A stretch of 64,000 nucleotides of DNA. Origin: JAODBJ01 sp963782465 (GTDB taxonomy: Bacteria; Actinomycetota; Acidimicrobiia; IMCC26256; PALSA-610). Numbering within the stretch: the first letter of the stretch is position 1; each line of letters begins with the position of its first letter. Below are positions 9,881 through 18,827 of this stretch, in pieces. Where the stretch lies: positions 310,001 to 374,000 of the forward strand of contig CAWAJR010000003.1 in assembly GCA_963782465.1 (NCBI GenBank). The letters are read 5' to 3'. The notes below the pieces were generated by a model. That model did not search any database. It was not told the DNA's origin and saw only the letters and a list, made by a program, of their open reading frames with translations. A program made the translations under genes and the position numbers.

Positions 9881-10945
9881 TCAGTGCACCCGCACGACGA
9901 GCCGGCCGACGGTGCGGCGCTGTTCCATCTGTTCGAGCGCGGCGGGGATGTCGGCGAAGGCCAGCTCGCGGCCGACCGAAGTGCGGATCTTGCCGGTGCG
10001 CAGCAGCTCGAGGATCGTGGCGTGCGCGGCCTGCCCCTCGGCCCGCGACGGCCAGTTGAACCCGAGGGTGCGGCGGGTGCCGATCGGGTCGTTCACGTAG
10101 ACGAGGCAGACCCCGACCAGCGAGAAATTGCCGTACGCCATCGCCCGCGGCGTCAGGTAGTGGCCGTCTTCGAGTTGGATGTCGTGGCTGAAACCGGCGA
10201 TCAGATGGCGACCGTGCATCCCCATGCACTTGAACGTCTCCAGTGTCGTTTCGCCCCCGACCGTGTCGAACGCGACGTCGACCCCGCGCCCGTAGGTCGC
10301 TTCCATCGCGCGCGCGACGAAGTCGTCGGTGCGGTAGTTCACGACGAAGTCGGCGCCGAGTTCCCTGCAGAACTCGAGTTTCTCGTCGGAGCCCGCGGTC
10401 GCGATCACGCGTGCGCCGAGCGCCTTCCCGATACTCAGCGCGCCCGAGCCGGTACCGCCCGCCGCCGCGTGGACGAGCAACGTTTCCCCCGCCTGCAATC
10501 GAGCGCGTTCGTGGAGCGCGAACCAACCGAGGTGGAACGGGTAGTGCAGCGCGGCACCGTCGACGTCGCTCACCCAGGCGGGGAGTTCCATCGCGGTTGC
10601 GGCGTCGACGATCGCGTACTCGGCGTAACCACCGTGCGCCATCGTCGGGATACCGACGATGCGCTGCCCGAGAAGATGTTCGGCGCCCGGGCCGGCCGCC
10701 TCCACGATGCCGACCGCTTCCATACCGGGGGTGAACGGCGCGGGCAGCGGGAGCGTCAGGTAACGGCCACGAATCAGGTCGATGTCGTTGAAGTTGAGGC
10801 AGAACGCGTCGACGGCGACCCGGACTTCGTTCGCGGCCGGCGCGGGCACTTCGATCGTCTGCTGCTCCATCACCGCCGTGGGCGCACCCAACGCGGTGAC
10901 GACCCAAGCGAGTGCCTTGACACTCGCGACGGGCTCGCTGCTCAT
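9881..10945 (-). CDS. Quinone oxidoreductase / zinc-free MDR family dehydrogenase
   Basis: 354 residues. The order is a GroES-like N-terminal domain (NFNDIDLIRGRY, PFTPGMEAVGIVEAAGPG) and a Rossmann domain with the NADPH-binding run AAAGGTGSGALSIGKALGA and the quinone oxidoreductase hallmark VHAAAGG. No catalytic zinc Cys/His set or structural four-Cys lobe is present, so it belongs to the zinc-independent NADPH:quinone reductase/enoyl reductase group. The reaction is probably reduction of a quinone or conjugated enone with NADPH. It is clearly paralogous to the product at 12077-13168, with the serine hydrolase gene between them on the opposite strand. Confidence 0.88.
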   Translation of the reverse strand: MSSEPVASVKALAWVVTALGAPTAVMEQQTIEVPAPAANEVRVAVDAFCLNFNDIDLIRGRYLTLPLPAPFTPGMEAVGIVEAAGPGAEHLLGQRIVGIPTMAHGGYAEYAIVDAATAMELPAWVSDVDGAALHYPFHLGWFALHERARLQAGETLLVHAAAGGTGSGALSIGKALGARVIATAGSDEKLEFCRELGADFVVNYRTDDFVARAMEATYGRGVDVAFDTVGGETTLETFKCMGMHGRHLIAGFSHDIQLEDGHYLTPRAMAYGNFSLVGVCLVYVNDPIGTRRTLGFNWPSRAEGQAAHATILELLRTGKIRTSVGRELAFADIPAALEQMEQRRTVGRLVVRVH

Positions 10946-11057
10946 CTCCGGACCTCCGCTGCACCGGCGGCAAGGTTGCCGTCGCGTTCGATGTCGTGCG
11001 GACTGTACCGAGCACGATCACCGCCCCGATCCGCCGGTACCCCGTTACCCTCTCGGC

Positions 11058-12062
11058 GTGGACGACCTGGCCGCCGAGATCGACCGCACCGCCACGGATC
11101 TTCACTTCTCCGGTGTCGTGCAGATCGAGCGAGGCGACGGCACGACCTTCGCCGCCGCGTACGGGTCGGCGGACCGCAACCACGGCGTTGCGAACACCGT
11201 CGCGACCCGTTTCGGGCTCGCCAGCGGCGCGAAAGGGTTCACCGCGCTCACCGTCGCCGCCTTGGTGGACGAGGGGGTGCTCTCGTTCACCACGACCACG
11301 CGTTCGCTGCTCGGCCGCGACCTCCCGCTGATCGACGACGCGGTCACGGTCGAACACCTGTTGGCGCACCGGTCGGGCATCGGCGACTACCTCGACGAGG
11401 AAACCGGTCTCGATGTCGAGGCCTACGCGCTCCCGGTCGGCGCCCATGAGTTGGTGACGACCGAGCGCTACGTCGCGGTCCTCGACGGCTACCCGCCCAA
11501 ATTCACGCCGGGCACACGCTTCGCGTATTGCAACAGCGGTTACGTCCTGCTGGCGCTGCTCGCGGAGCGGGCGACCGGGACCTCGTTCTACGAACTCGTC
11601 GACGACCGCGTCTGCACCCCGGCCGGCCTGCGCGACACGGCGTTCCTTCGCGCCGACGAATGTCGCGGCGGTACGGCGACCGGGTACCTCGACGTCGGGA
11701 CCGACCGCACGAACGTGTTCCATCTCCCGTTGCGCGGCAGTGGCGACGGCGGGATCTTCTCGACGGCCGGCGACATCGGCAGGCTCTGGCGATCGTTGTT
11801 CGCCGGCGAGATCATTCCGCCGGCGCTGGTCGGCACCATGGTGCGCCCCCAGAACGGCGTCGGCCCCGGTTCGACGCGTTACGGCCTGGGGTTCTGGGTC
11901 GAGCGCGACGATTCCGTCGCGCTCGAAGGGATGGATGCCGGGGTTTCGTTCCGAAGTGTGCACGACCGAAGGCGACGCCTCACCTACACCGTCATCTCGA
12001 ACTCGACCCGCGGCGCGTGGCCGCTCTGCCGCCTCTTGCAGGACCGCCTCGGCGCCGGTTGA
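11058..12062 (+). CDS. Serine hydrolase, beta-lactamase/class C family
   Basis: 334 residues from a GTG at 11058. Two catalytic motifs of the class C penicillin-binding-like fold are visible: S-x-x-K as SGAK near residue 60 and Y-x-N as YCN near residue 160. A conserved HRSGIGDY loop follows the first. The usual third motif (H/K-x-G) is not obvious; MDAGVSF occupies that place. No signal peptide is seen, so the enzyme is probably cytoplasmic. The family includes esterases, D-aminopeptidases and beta-lactamases, and the actual substrate is unknown. It is divergent from the first quinone oxidoreductase and convergent with the second. Confidence 0.85.
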   Translation: MDDLAAEIDRTATDLHFSGVVQIERGDGTTFAAAYGSADRNHGVANTVATRFGLASGAKGFTALTVAALVDEGVLSFTTTTRSLLGRDLPLIDDAVTVEHLLAHRSGIGDYLDEETGLDVEAYALPVGAHELVTTERYVAVLDGYPPKFTPGTRFAYCNSGYVLLALLAERATGTSFYELVDDRVCTPAGLRDTAFLRADECRGGTATGYLDVGTDRTNVFHLPLRGSGDGGIFSTAGDIGRLWRSLFAGEIIPPALVGTMVRPQNGVGPGSTRYGLGFWVERDDSVALEGMDAGVSFRSVHDRRRRLTYTVISNSTRGAWPLCRLLQDRLGAG

Positions 12063-12076
12063 GTGCGCCGCGGGCG

Positions 12077-13168
12077 TTACAACTGCACGATGGTCCGGCC
12101 GACGGTCTCACGATTCGCCATCGCCTCGATCGCGAACGGGATGTCGTCGAAGCCCACCACGTTGCCGACGACCGGCTTCAGCGTTCCGGCCCCCACCATC
12201 GCGACGATTTCGCTCATGATGTGCGCGCCGAGCCGCGCCGGCACGAAGTTCCAGCCCATCGCGGTCTTCACGAGGTTGAGCATGTCGTCGGCCGCGTACG
12301 AGAGGATCACGCCGCACAGGCGGAGGTTCCCGAGCGCGATCCGGCGCGGCACGATGAACTTCTCGTCGGCGACGGCCTTGTTCGACGCGAAGCCCATCAT
12401 CAGGTAGCGGCCGTTGTAGGCGGTGCAGTTCATCGACTGTTCCATCACCGCTTCGCCGACGTTGTCGAACACGACGTCGACGCCCCGGTTGCCGGTCGCT
12501 TCGAGCACGGCGGGCGCGAATTCGGTGGCGCGGTAGTTGATCGCGATCTCGGCCCCGAGCTCGCGGCACAGTTCGAGCTTCTCGTCGGTGCCGGCCGTCG
12601 CGATCACCCGCGCACCCGCGTGCACCGCGAGCTGCACCGCGGCCGAGCCCGACCCGCCGGCCGCGGCGTGCACCAACACGGTCTCGCCGGCCTGCAAGCC
12701 GGCCCGGTCGAACAGCCCCAGCCACGCGAGGTGGAACGGGAAGTAGAGCGCGGCGGCGCCGGGCAGCGGGACCGAGTCGGGCATGTCGAAGGCCGACACC
12801 GCCGGGCAGATCGCGTACTCGGCGAACCCTCCCGTCGCGCCCTTGGTCACGGCGACGACGCGCTTGGCCGCCAACCCCTCGGCACCCGCGCCGCACGCGT
12901 CGACGACCCCCATCACTTCCATGCCGGGGCTGTAGGGCAGGTCGGGTCGCACCATCATGTTTCCGCCGGTGATGCGCTCGAGGTCGTTGAGGTTGAGCGG
13001 GATCGCCTGCACCTTCACGCGCACCTCACCCGCTTCGGGTACGGGGATCGGCACGGTGTCGAGTTTCAGCGCCTCGCGCGGCTGCCCGTACTCGTGCGTG
13101 CGCCACGCGCGCATCGTGCCGCCACCGTCGCGCCCGGTCGTTGTCGCGTCGGTTTGCCCGTCGGTCAC
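12077..13168 (-). CDS. Quinone oxidoreductase / MDR family dehydrogenase, paralogue of 9881-10945
   Basis: 363 residues from a GTG at 13168, chosen because GGAGAGAGG lies six bases upstream. An ATG at 13114 (MRAWRTHEYG) is closer to the family start but has a weaker site. The layout equals the neighbour at 9881: GroES-like domain with NLNDLERITGG, PYSPGMEVMGVVDACGAG, then VHAAAGGSGSAAVQLAVHAGA and KLELCRELGAE. It is zinc-free. By eye about half of the aligned residues match the neighbour, with a shared PFHL motif before the Rossmann fold, so the pair arose by duplication. It is divergent from the cNMP/FAD reductase gene (110 bases between starts), which may indicate shared redox control. Confidence 0.87.
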   Translation of the reverse strand: MTDGQTDATTTGRDGGGTMRAWRTHEYGQPREALKLDTVPIPVPEAGEVRVKVQAIPLNLNDLERITGGNMMVRPDLPYSPGMEVMGVVDACGAGAEGLAAKRVVAVTKGATGGFAEYAICPAVSAFDMPDSVPLPGAAALYFPFHLAWLGLFDRAGLQAGETVLVHAAAGGSGSAAVQLAVHAGARVIATAGTDEKLELCRELGAEIAINYRATEFAPAVLEATGNRGVDVVFDNVGEAVMEQSMNCTAYNGRYLMMGFASNKAVADEKFIVPRRIALGNLRLCGVILSYAADDMLNLVKTAMGWNFVPARLGAHIMSEIVAMVGAGTLKPVVGNVVGFDDIPFAIEAMANRETVGRTIVQL

Positions 13169-13277
13169 GTCAGCCTCTCTCCGTCGCGGCTCGTCTTGCC
13201 GCCCAGTCTGACCGCCTCGCGCCGCGTGCCGGCGGACCGGCGCTCGACGCCGGCGCACCTCGTAGCCTGCACCGTGC

Positions 13278-14954
13278 ATGACCGACACACCCGGCACCGA
13301 ATCCGACCTCGCCGCGGTCACGTTCGACAGTACGGAGCTCGCCGAGCTGGCGCCGTTCGGCACCGAACGCGCGATCGAGGTGGGCGACGTCCTCTTCCGT
13401 GCCGGCGACGCGACCTACGACTTCATCGTGATCCTCGAGGGCGCGGTCGCGATCGTGCGCGGCGCCGAGGAGGCCGACAGCTCGCAGAACCAGATCGTGG
13501 TCCACAGCCGGGGCCGGTTCCTCGGCGAGCTCAACCTGCTCACCGGCCAGCGGGTGTTCCTGACCGCGCGGGTGACGGCACCCGGGCGCGTGCTCGTGAT
13601 CCCACCCGACGCGTTCCGTCATCTGATGGACGTGAAGGTCGACCTCGCCGACAAGATCTTCCGGGCGCTGCTGGCCCGGCGGCACCTCTTGAGCGAGGGC
13701 GACGCGATGCACGCGGTACGCATCATCGGTTCCCGCTTCTCGCCCGAGGCGACCGCGATCCACTCGTTCGCGACCCGTTCGCGCATCGTGCACGAATGGG
13801 TCGACATCGACGACGTCGCGGCGACCGAAGACATCGACGTGTACCTCGCCGCGATGGGCCTCCGGCCGGCCGACCTCCCGGTCGTGGTCACGCCCACCGC
13901 GGTGCTCCGCCATCCCACGCCGGGCGAATTCGCAGCCAACCTCGGGCTGACCTACCGCGTCGCGCCGGGCTCCCTGTTCGATCTGGTCGTGGTCGGCAGC
14001 GGGCCCGCCGGGCTGGCCGCGGCGGTGTACGGCGCGTCGGAGGGCCTGACGACCCTGTCGCTCGACGCGGTGGCGATCGGTGGGCAGGCGGGCGCGAGCT
14101 CGCGCATCGAGAACTACGTCGGGTTCCCGAGCGGCGTGTCCGGCGGCGACCTCACAGCGAGCGCATCGATACAGGCGATGCGGCTCGGCGCCCGGCTCAA
14201 CGCCCCGTGCGAGGTCGTCGGGTTGCGGATCGAGGAAGGGGTTCACGTGCTGGCGCTCGCCGACGGCAGCGAGGTCCCGTGCCGTGCCGTGATCGTGGCG
14301 TCGGGCGCGCGGTACCGGCGTCTGGCCGTCGACGATCTCGAACGGTTCGAAGGCGCCGGCGTCTACTACGCGGCGACCGACCTCGAAGCACGCGCGTGTG
14401 CGGACCGCGACGTCATCGTGGTCGGGGGCGGCAACTCGGCCGGCCAGGCGGCCATCTTCCTCGCCCAGCAGGGGAGCCGCGTCTCGCTCGTGGTCCGCCG
14501 GGCGGAACTCACCGCGACGATGTCGCACTACCTGATCGAGCGCATCGCGTCCGACGAACGGATCGACGTCTGCCCGAGCACCGAAGTGCGAGCGCTCGAA
14601 GGCGAAGATCACCTCGAGCGGGCGACGCTCGAACAGACCGCGACCGGGGCGCGGCGGACCATCCGCTGTTCCGGTCTGTTCTGTTTCATCGGCGCGGAGC
14701 CGGCCACCGGTTGGTTGGGCGGCGCGCTGGCGCTCGACGAAGCCGGTTTCGTCCTCACGGACCGGTCGCTCCCCGAACCGGCCGCGAACGACCCCGCGTT
14801 CGGAGGACGCGACCCGCTGCCGTTCGAGTCGTCGGTGCCGGGCGTGTTCGCGGCCGGCGACGTCAGGCACGGGTCGCTGAAGCGCGTCGCCGCCGCGGTC
14901 GGGGAAGGGTCGAGCGCGGTCCGTTCGGTCCACGACTACCTCGCCGGGGCGTAG
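13278..14954 (+). CDS. Cyclic-nucleotide-binding domain fused to thioredoxin-reductase-like FAD enzyme
   Basis: 558 residues. Residues ~20-125 form a cNMP-binding beta-roll (FRAGDATYDFIVILEGAVAI, GRFLGELNLLTG). Residues ~140-230 are a thioredoxin-like linker domain, and ~235-555 are a thioredoxin-reductase-type FAD/NAD(P) module. Dinucleotide motifs GSGPAGLAAAVYGASEG and VGGGNSAGQAAIFLAQQG and the terminal FAD motif GVFAAGDV are intact. The redox-active Cys-x-x-Cys of true thioredoxin reductases is absent; the corresponding site reads GVYYAATDLEA. It therefore probably does not reduce thioredoxin directly. Fusions of this type are known in actinobacteria without a settled role. Ligand control of a reductase by cAMP or another nucleotide is inference. 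Confidence 0.88.
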   Translation: MTDTPGTESDLAAVTFDSTELAELAPFGTERAIEVGDVLFRAGDATYDFIVILEGAVAIVRGAEEADSSQNQIVVHSRGRFLGELNLLTGQRVFLTARVTAPGRVLVIPPDAFRHLMDVKVDLADKIFRALLARRHLLSEGDAMHAVRIIGSRFSPEATAIHSFATRSRIVHEWVDIDDVAATEDIDVYLAAMGLRPADLPVVVTPTAVLRHPTPGEFAANLGLTYRVAPGSLFDLVVVGSGPAGLAAAVYGASEGLTTLSLDAVAIGGQAGASSRIENYVGFPSGVSGGDLTASASIQAMRLGARLNAPCEVVGLRIEEGVHVLALADGSEVPCRAVIVASGARYRRLAVDDLERFEGAGVYYAATDLEARACADRDVIVVGGGNSAGQAAIFLAQQGSRVSLVVRRAELTATMSHYLIERIASDERIDVCPSTEVRALEGEDHLERATLEQTATGARRTIRCSGLFCFIGAEPATGWLGGALALDEAGFVLTDRSLPEPAANDPAFGGRDPLPFESSVPGVFAAGDVRHGSLKRVAAAVGEGSSAVRSVHDYLAGA

Positions 14955-14967
14955 CCCGTCGAGGCCC

Positions 14968-15894
14968 TCAACCCGAGTTCGCCGAGTTCGCCGCGACCAC
15001 GCGCAGCTCGACGAGCCGCACCGGCACCACCTTCGGGTCGATGCTCAAGACGCGCAGATTTGCGCCCCCGGTCGCCGTTGCGTCGATCCCTTCGCCTTCG
15101 CCCTTCAGGTGACCGATCGACCCCACCAGTTGCACGTCGCCGGTGTGCAGATCGACGCGGTACACACCCTTGCGCTTGTCGTCGGTCGAGCACCAGATCG
15201 CGCCGTTGGCGAGATCGGCACCCTGGACGCGGTTGATGCGCGTCGACAGGCGGAGCGGGTCGAGCGCGCGCCAGCCATCCGCAATGTCGTAGCGGAGGAG
15301 CGAGTCACCACCGAATTCGTCCATCGTGTAGGCGATGCGCCCCGCCGCGTCGACGGTGACGAAGGAGTTCTGGTGCTGGGGGAGGACGACGCCGCCCCGG
15401 TACGTGAGTGTGGCGGCGTCGTACATGAGCATCGCCTGGTGGCCGAGGGCGTAGCGGGGCTGTTCGAGCGGTGCGTAGAGGACGCCGCGCACCACGTCGA
15501 TGTCGCCGATGTGGTCGTAGCCGCGGGCTTTCCAGACCGCGGGGATCGCCGGCGAGCGCGCGAGGGTTTGGTGGAGCGCGTCGTCGGTGCGGAACAAGCC
15601 GTCGTTGAACGAGAACACCCACCCGCCGGGCACGCGCGCGAGGCCCTGCCGGTACACGGGATCGACGACGACCTCCCGCACGACGCCGGCCCGGTAGACA
15701 GGTTCGGGTGCCACCGCCGGCGTGGCCGCCACGGGCGCGCTGGTCGCCGGCCCGCCGTTGCGGTGCGCACCGCCCGACGCGCAAGCGGCGGCTCCGAGAA
15801 CCAGGCACACGCCGAGGAACGGGCGGAGCGGGGTCAAGGTTCGAACGATACGCCGTCGCTCCCGCGTCGGGGGGCAACACGCCGGCCGCTTCAC
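14968..15894 (-). CDS. Putative lipoprotein, beta-propeller-like, function unknown
   Basis: 308 residues from a GTG at 15894; a TTG at 15837 is an alternative that trims the long basic leader. A hydrophobic segment (FLGVCLVLGAAAC) ends in a lipobox-like AAAC followed by Ala-Ser-Gly-Gly, so lipid anchoring at the outer face of the membrane is likely. The mature part has repeated short strands with W and D-rich turns (GGWVFSFNDGLFRTDD, YDHIGDIDVVRGVLY, NGAIWCSTDD, GVYRVDLHTGDVQLVG), as in a beta-propeller. No family is recognised. It is convergent with the cNMP/FAD reductase gene, 13 bases apart. Confidence 0.6.
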   Translation of the reverse strand: MKRPACCPPTRERRRIVRTLTPLRPFLGVCLVLGAAACASGGAHRNGGPATSAPVAATPAVAPEPVYRAGVVREVVVDPVYRQGLARVPGGWVFSFNDGLFRTDDALHQTLARSPAIPAVWKARGYDHIGDIDVVRGVLYAPLEQPRYALGHQAMLMYDAATLTYRGGVVLPQHQNSFVTVDAAGRIAYTMDEFGGDSLLRYDIADGWRALDPLRLSTRINRVQGADLANGAIWCSTDDKRKGVYRVDLHTGDVQLVGSIGHLKGEGEGIDATATGGANLRVLSIDPKVVPVRLVELRVVAANSANSG

Positions 15895-15963
15895 CGCCAG
15901 CGCGAACGTGGGCGTGCACTGCGATACTTGGCCCCGGGCGCAGGTTCAACAGAGGGGACACCC

Positions 15964-16917
15964 ATGGAATCGTTCGCCGGCCGCCTGGCCGTCGTCACGG
16001 GCGGCGGTTCGGGGATGGGCCGTGAACTCGTCGTCCAACTCGCCACGGAAGGTTGCTCGGTGGCGACCTGCGATGTCGACGAGGCTCACGTCAACGAGAC
16101 GGTGCAACTCGCGGCCAAGGTTGCGCCGCCCGGCACCCGCTGCACCGCGCATGTCTGCGACGTGTCCGACGAAGCATCGGTCAACCGTTTTCGCGACGAG
16201 GTCGTGGCCGAGCACGACACCGATCATCTCGACCTGCTGTTCAACAACGCGGGCATCGGTGGCGGGGGCAGCTTTCTCCATGCCAAGCGCGAGGAGTGGG
16301 ACCGTACGTTCGCGGTCTGTTGGGGTGGCGTGTACAACTGCAGTCGAGCCTTTGTCCCGTTGCTGGTCGCGAGCGACGACGCCTATCTCGTGAACACGAG
16401 CAGCGTCAACGGCTTCTGGGCGAAGCTCGCCCCCGGTATCCCGCACACTGCGTACAGCACCGCGAAGTTCGCAGTGAAAGGCTTCTCCGAAGCGCTGCTC
16501 GAAGACTTCCGCGTCAACGCCCCCCACGTGCACGTCGCGGTCGTGATGCCCGGCCACATCGGTACCGACATCGTGCACAACAGCCGGCGCGTCCACGGCG
16601 GCTCGGATGCCGCGCACATGAGTGCGGCGGAACTCGCGGAGCTACGCACCGAACTGCGCCGCGGCGGCGGGCCCGCCGACGACGTGAGCGACGACGACCT
16701 GCGCGCGATGGTGCACGACATGGGAGAACAGTTCCGCGAGCGCGCGCCGCTCTCGGCGGCCGCGGCGGCGACGGTGATCCTCGATGGCGTCCGCACCGGC
16801 CAGTGGCGGATCCTCGTCGGTGACGACGCGCACGAACTCGACCGTGCGGTCCGGGCCGACCCCGAACGGGCGTACGCGCCCGGCGGGGCCGGTTTCGCAA
16901 CCTTGCGCAACCGCTGA
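15964..16917 (+). CDS. Short-chain dehydrogenase/reductase (SDR)
   Basis: 317 residues from an ATG with AGAGGGGA about six bases upstream. A classical SDR: cofactor motif TGGGSGMG (residues ~11-18), CDV at the acidic loop that often selects NAD over NADP, NNAG, a catalytic Ser in VNTSSVNG, and the Y-x-x-x-K pair as YSTAK. The C-terminal ~60 residues extend beyond the minimal fold, as in SDRs acting on lipid or ketone substrates. Substrate unknown. It stands alone between the putative lipoprotein (opposite strand) and the subtilase operon. Confidence 0.9.
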   Translation: MESFAGRLAVVTGGGSGMGRELVVQLATEGCSVATCDVDEAHVNETVQLAAKVAPPGTRCTAHVCDVSDEASVNRFRDEVVAEHDTDHLDLLFNNAGIGGGGSFLHAKREEWDRTFAVCWGGVYNCSRAFVPLLVASDDAYLVNTSSVNGFWAKLAPGIPHTAYSTAKFAVKGFSEALLEDFRVNAPHVHVAVVMPGHIGTDIVHNSRRVHGGSDAAHMSAAELAELRTELRRGGGPADDVSDDDLRAMVHDMGEQFRERAPLSAAAAATVILDGVRTGQWRILVGDDAHELDRAVRADPERAYAPGGAGFATLRNR

Positions 16918-16985
16918 TCCGCCGCCCGAAACGGCCGATACGGTACGGAGCAGGCAGCACACCGCATCCGACAAGTCACGCAAAG

Positions 16986-17008
16986 CGGTCAATCAGACGC
17001 TTTGACCG
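16986..17008. promoter_or_regulatory. Hairpin/palindrome in leader of subtilase operon
   Basis: CGGTCAA (16986-16992) and TTGACCG (17002-17008) can form a 7-base stem with a 9-base loop. An alternative stem, CAAAGCG (16981-16987) with CGCTTTG (16998-17004), overlaps it, so the two are mutually exclusive. It lies about 90 bases before the first subtilase start. It could be an operator or an RNA switch-like element. No known riboswitch consensus fits. Confidence 0.4.
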
Positions 17009-17096
17009 GTGAACCTCTCAGGATCCGCCGCCGCGCGCCGATGAGCGCGCGTCCGACGGTGCGCCCGCACCACGGTTCCGTTGGGGGGAGCACAGG

Positions 17097-18773
17097 ATGC
17101 GGTTCCGAGCCCTCGCAGGAACGGCAGCAGCCGTGGTTGTCTTCGGTGCCGCGGTCACGACACGCGGTGCGTCGGCGACGCCGGTTCGCGCGGTCGACGT
17201 CATCGTGCGGGCGAAACCGGGCGACCGAGCCGTCGCCGTGCACGCGATCGACGCCGCCGGCGGGCGCATCCTGCGCAGCCTGCCGATCGCCGACAGTTAC
17301 TCGGTACGCATCGCGGCTCCCGCCGCCCGTGCGCTCGCGCACACCGCCGGCGTCGACAGCGTCACGCCCGACGCGCCGATCCACTTCGCGAGTGTCGACC
17401 CGACGCTCGGCTACGACCCCGACAACGACGAAGGGTCACTGCACGAGATCGAGCAGATCATCGGCGCGCAGGACTCGTGGTACGCGGGCTACACGGGCAA
17501 GGGCGTCGACATCGCGTTGATCGACAGCGGCGTATCGCCGGTACCGGGCCTGACGAGTGGCAACGTCGTCAACGGTCCCGATCTCTCGTTCGATTCGCAG
17601 GACCCGAAGCTCACCAACACCGACGGCTTCGGCCACGGCACGCACATGGCGTCGCTCATCGCCGGTCGGATCGGGCCCGGCACACCCGCGCAGTACGCGA
17701 ACCCGGCAACCTTCACCGGCGTCGCACCCGACGCGCGGATCATCAGCCTCAAGGTGGGAGCGAGCGACGGTGCCGCCGACGTGTCACAGGTGATCGCCGC
17801 GATCGACTGGGTCGTGCAGCACCGCCACTCCGACGGTTTCAACATCCGGGTGCTCAGCCTCTCGTTCGGCACCGACAGCACGCAGGACCACCGCGTCGAC
17901 CCGTTGGCGTTCGCGGCCGAGAACGCGTGGCGGGCCGGCATCGTCGTCGTGGTCGCGGGGGGTAACGACGGTACGGGGCGCAAGGTGCTCGCCGACCCCG
18001 CGATGGACCCGCTCTTGCTTGCGGTCGGCGCCTCCGACCCCGAGGGCACACCGGCGCCGAACGACGACACCGTGCCGGCCTTCGCATCCCGGGGGAACCA
18101 CCAACGGCATGTCGACCTCGTCGCTCCCGGCGTGCACGTGCTCGGCTTGCGCAGCCCCGGCTCGTACGTCGACGAGACCTACCCCGACGCGCGGGTGGGG
18201 AGGCGCTTCGTGCGCGGGAGTGGCACCTCGCAGGCGACGGCCATCACCGCGGGCGCGGTCGCGCTGCTCGTACAACGTTTCCCCCGCGCGACCCCCGACG
18301 AGGTGAAACGGCTGCTCAAGTCGAAAGCGATCCCGATGCGGTCGGTGCCGAGGGTCTACCGGGGCGCCGGGAGCCTGCAGGTACGGCGAGCCGAACTCGG
18401 CCGCCCCAACCCGAACGCCGTGCAGCGGTGGAAACGCCGGGGCAACGGGCTCGGGAGCCTGGAGAAGGCGCGGGGCAGCGCCCACGTGAGCGACGGCAGC
18501 GTCGAGCTCCGGGGCGAGCAGGACATCTTCGGCACGCCGTGGGACGCGGCGACCTGGGCGGCGGCGACGGCGGCGGGGACGGCGTGGGTCGACGGGACGT
18601 GGAACGGGAACGCGTGGACGGGCACCGGTTGGAACGGCGTCTCCTGGACCTCGCAAACGTGGGGCGGCACGGCCTGGACCATGTCCACCTGGGCGGGCCG
18701 CCGCTGGACGAACGACGACTGGACCGGTCGCCGGTGGACCGGTGGGGCTTGGGCAGTGGGTGCTTGGCGATGA
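17097..18773 (+). CDS. Secreted subtilase (S8) with C-terminal Trp-pentapeptide array, copy A
   Basis: 558 residues, ATG preceded by GGGGGGAG. Order: signal peptide (FRALAGTAAAVVVFGAAV), I9-type propeptide to about residue 105, then an S8 peptidase domain. The catalytic triad is visible as Asp in LIDSGV, His in GHGTHMA and Ser in GSGTSQA, so the enzyme looks active. After the linker GLGSLEKARG…ELRGEQDIFG comes an array from residue 482 to the end in which Trp recurs every five residues (W-x-G-x-x, fourteen Trp-led units plus a final Trp; the third unit has Ala). Exported protease is certain enough; substrate and role of the array are unknown. Next gene, 54 bases downstream, is a paralogue. 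Confidence 0.9.
   Translation: MRFRALAGTAAAVVVFGAAVTTRGASATPVRAVDVIVRAKPGDRAVAVHAIDAAGGRILRSLPIADSYSVRIAAPAARALAHTAGVDSVTPDAPIHFASVDPTLGYDPDNDEGSLHEIEQIIGAQDSWYAGYTGKGVDIALIDSGVSPVPGLTSGNVVNGPDLSFDSQDPKLTNTDGFGHGTHMASLIAGRIGPGTPAQYANPATFTGVAPDARIISLKVGASDGAADVSQVIAAIDWVVQHRHSDGFNIRVLSLSFGTDSTQDHRVDPLAFAAENAWRAGIVVVVAGGNDGTGRKVLADPAMDPLLLAVGASDPEGTPAPNDDTVPAFASRGNHQRHVDLVAPGVHVLGLRSPGSYVDETYPDARVGRRFVRGSGTSQATAITAGAVALLVQRFPRATPDEVKRLLKSKAIPMRSVPRVYRGAGSLQVRRAELGRPNPNAVQRWKRRGNGLGSLEKARGSAHVSDGSVELRGEQDIFGTPWDAATWAAATAAGTAWVDGTWNGNAWTGTGWNGVSWTSQTWGGTAWTMSTWAGRRWTNDDWTGRRWTGGAWAVGAWR
18540..18770 (+). repeat. 15-base periodic repeat coding Trp pentads (copy A)
   Basis: Fifteen full 5-residue units plus a terminal Trp, e.g. 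WNGNA, WTGTG, WNGVS, WTSQT, WGGTA, WAGRR, WTGRR. Only unit three (AAGTA) lacks the leading Trp. The repeat is exact in protein spacing but varied in DNA, which argues for selection on the protein rather than a recent expansion. Confidence 0.9.
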
Positions 18774-18827
18774 ACGACGGAGGACACGCCGTCGCTCACC
18801 CGTGAGCGGATTCTGGGGGAGATCATC

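Noticed and set aside
11528..15112. A 1,194-residue open frame on the plus strand.
   Set aside because: It runs antisense or out of frame across three well-supported genes and its product is Arg/Pro-rich with no domains; GC-rich DNA creates such frames.
16940..17040. Possible glycine or cyclic-di-GMP riboswitch before the first subtilase (contains CACGCAAAGC and CTCTCAGG).
   Set aside because: Only short fragments resemble the consensus; the paired helices and the second half of either aptamer are missing.
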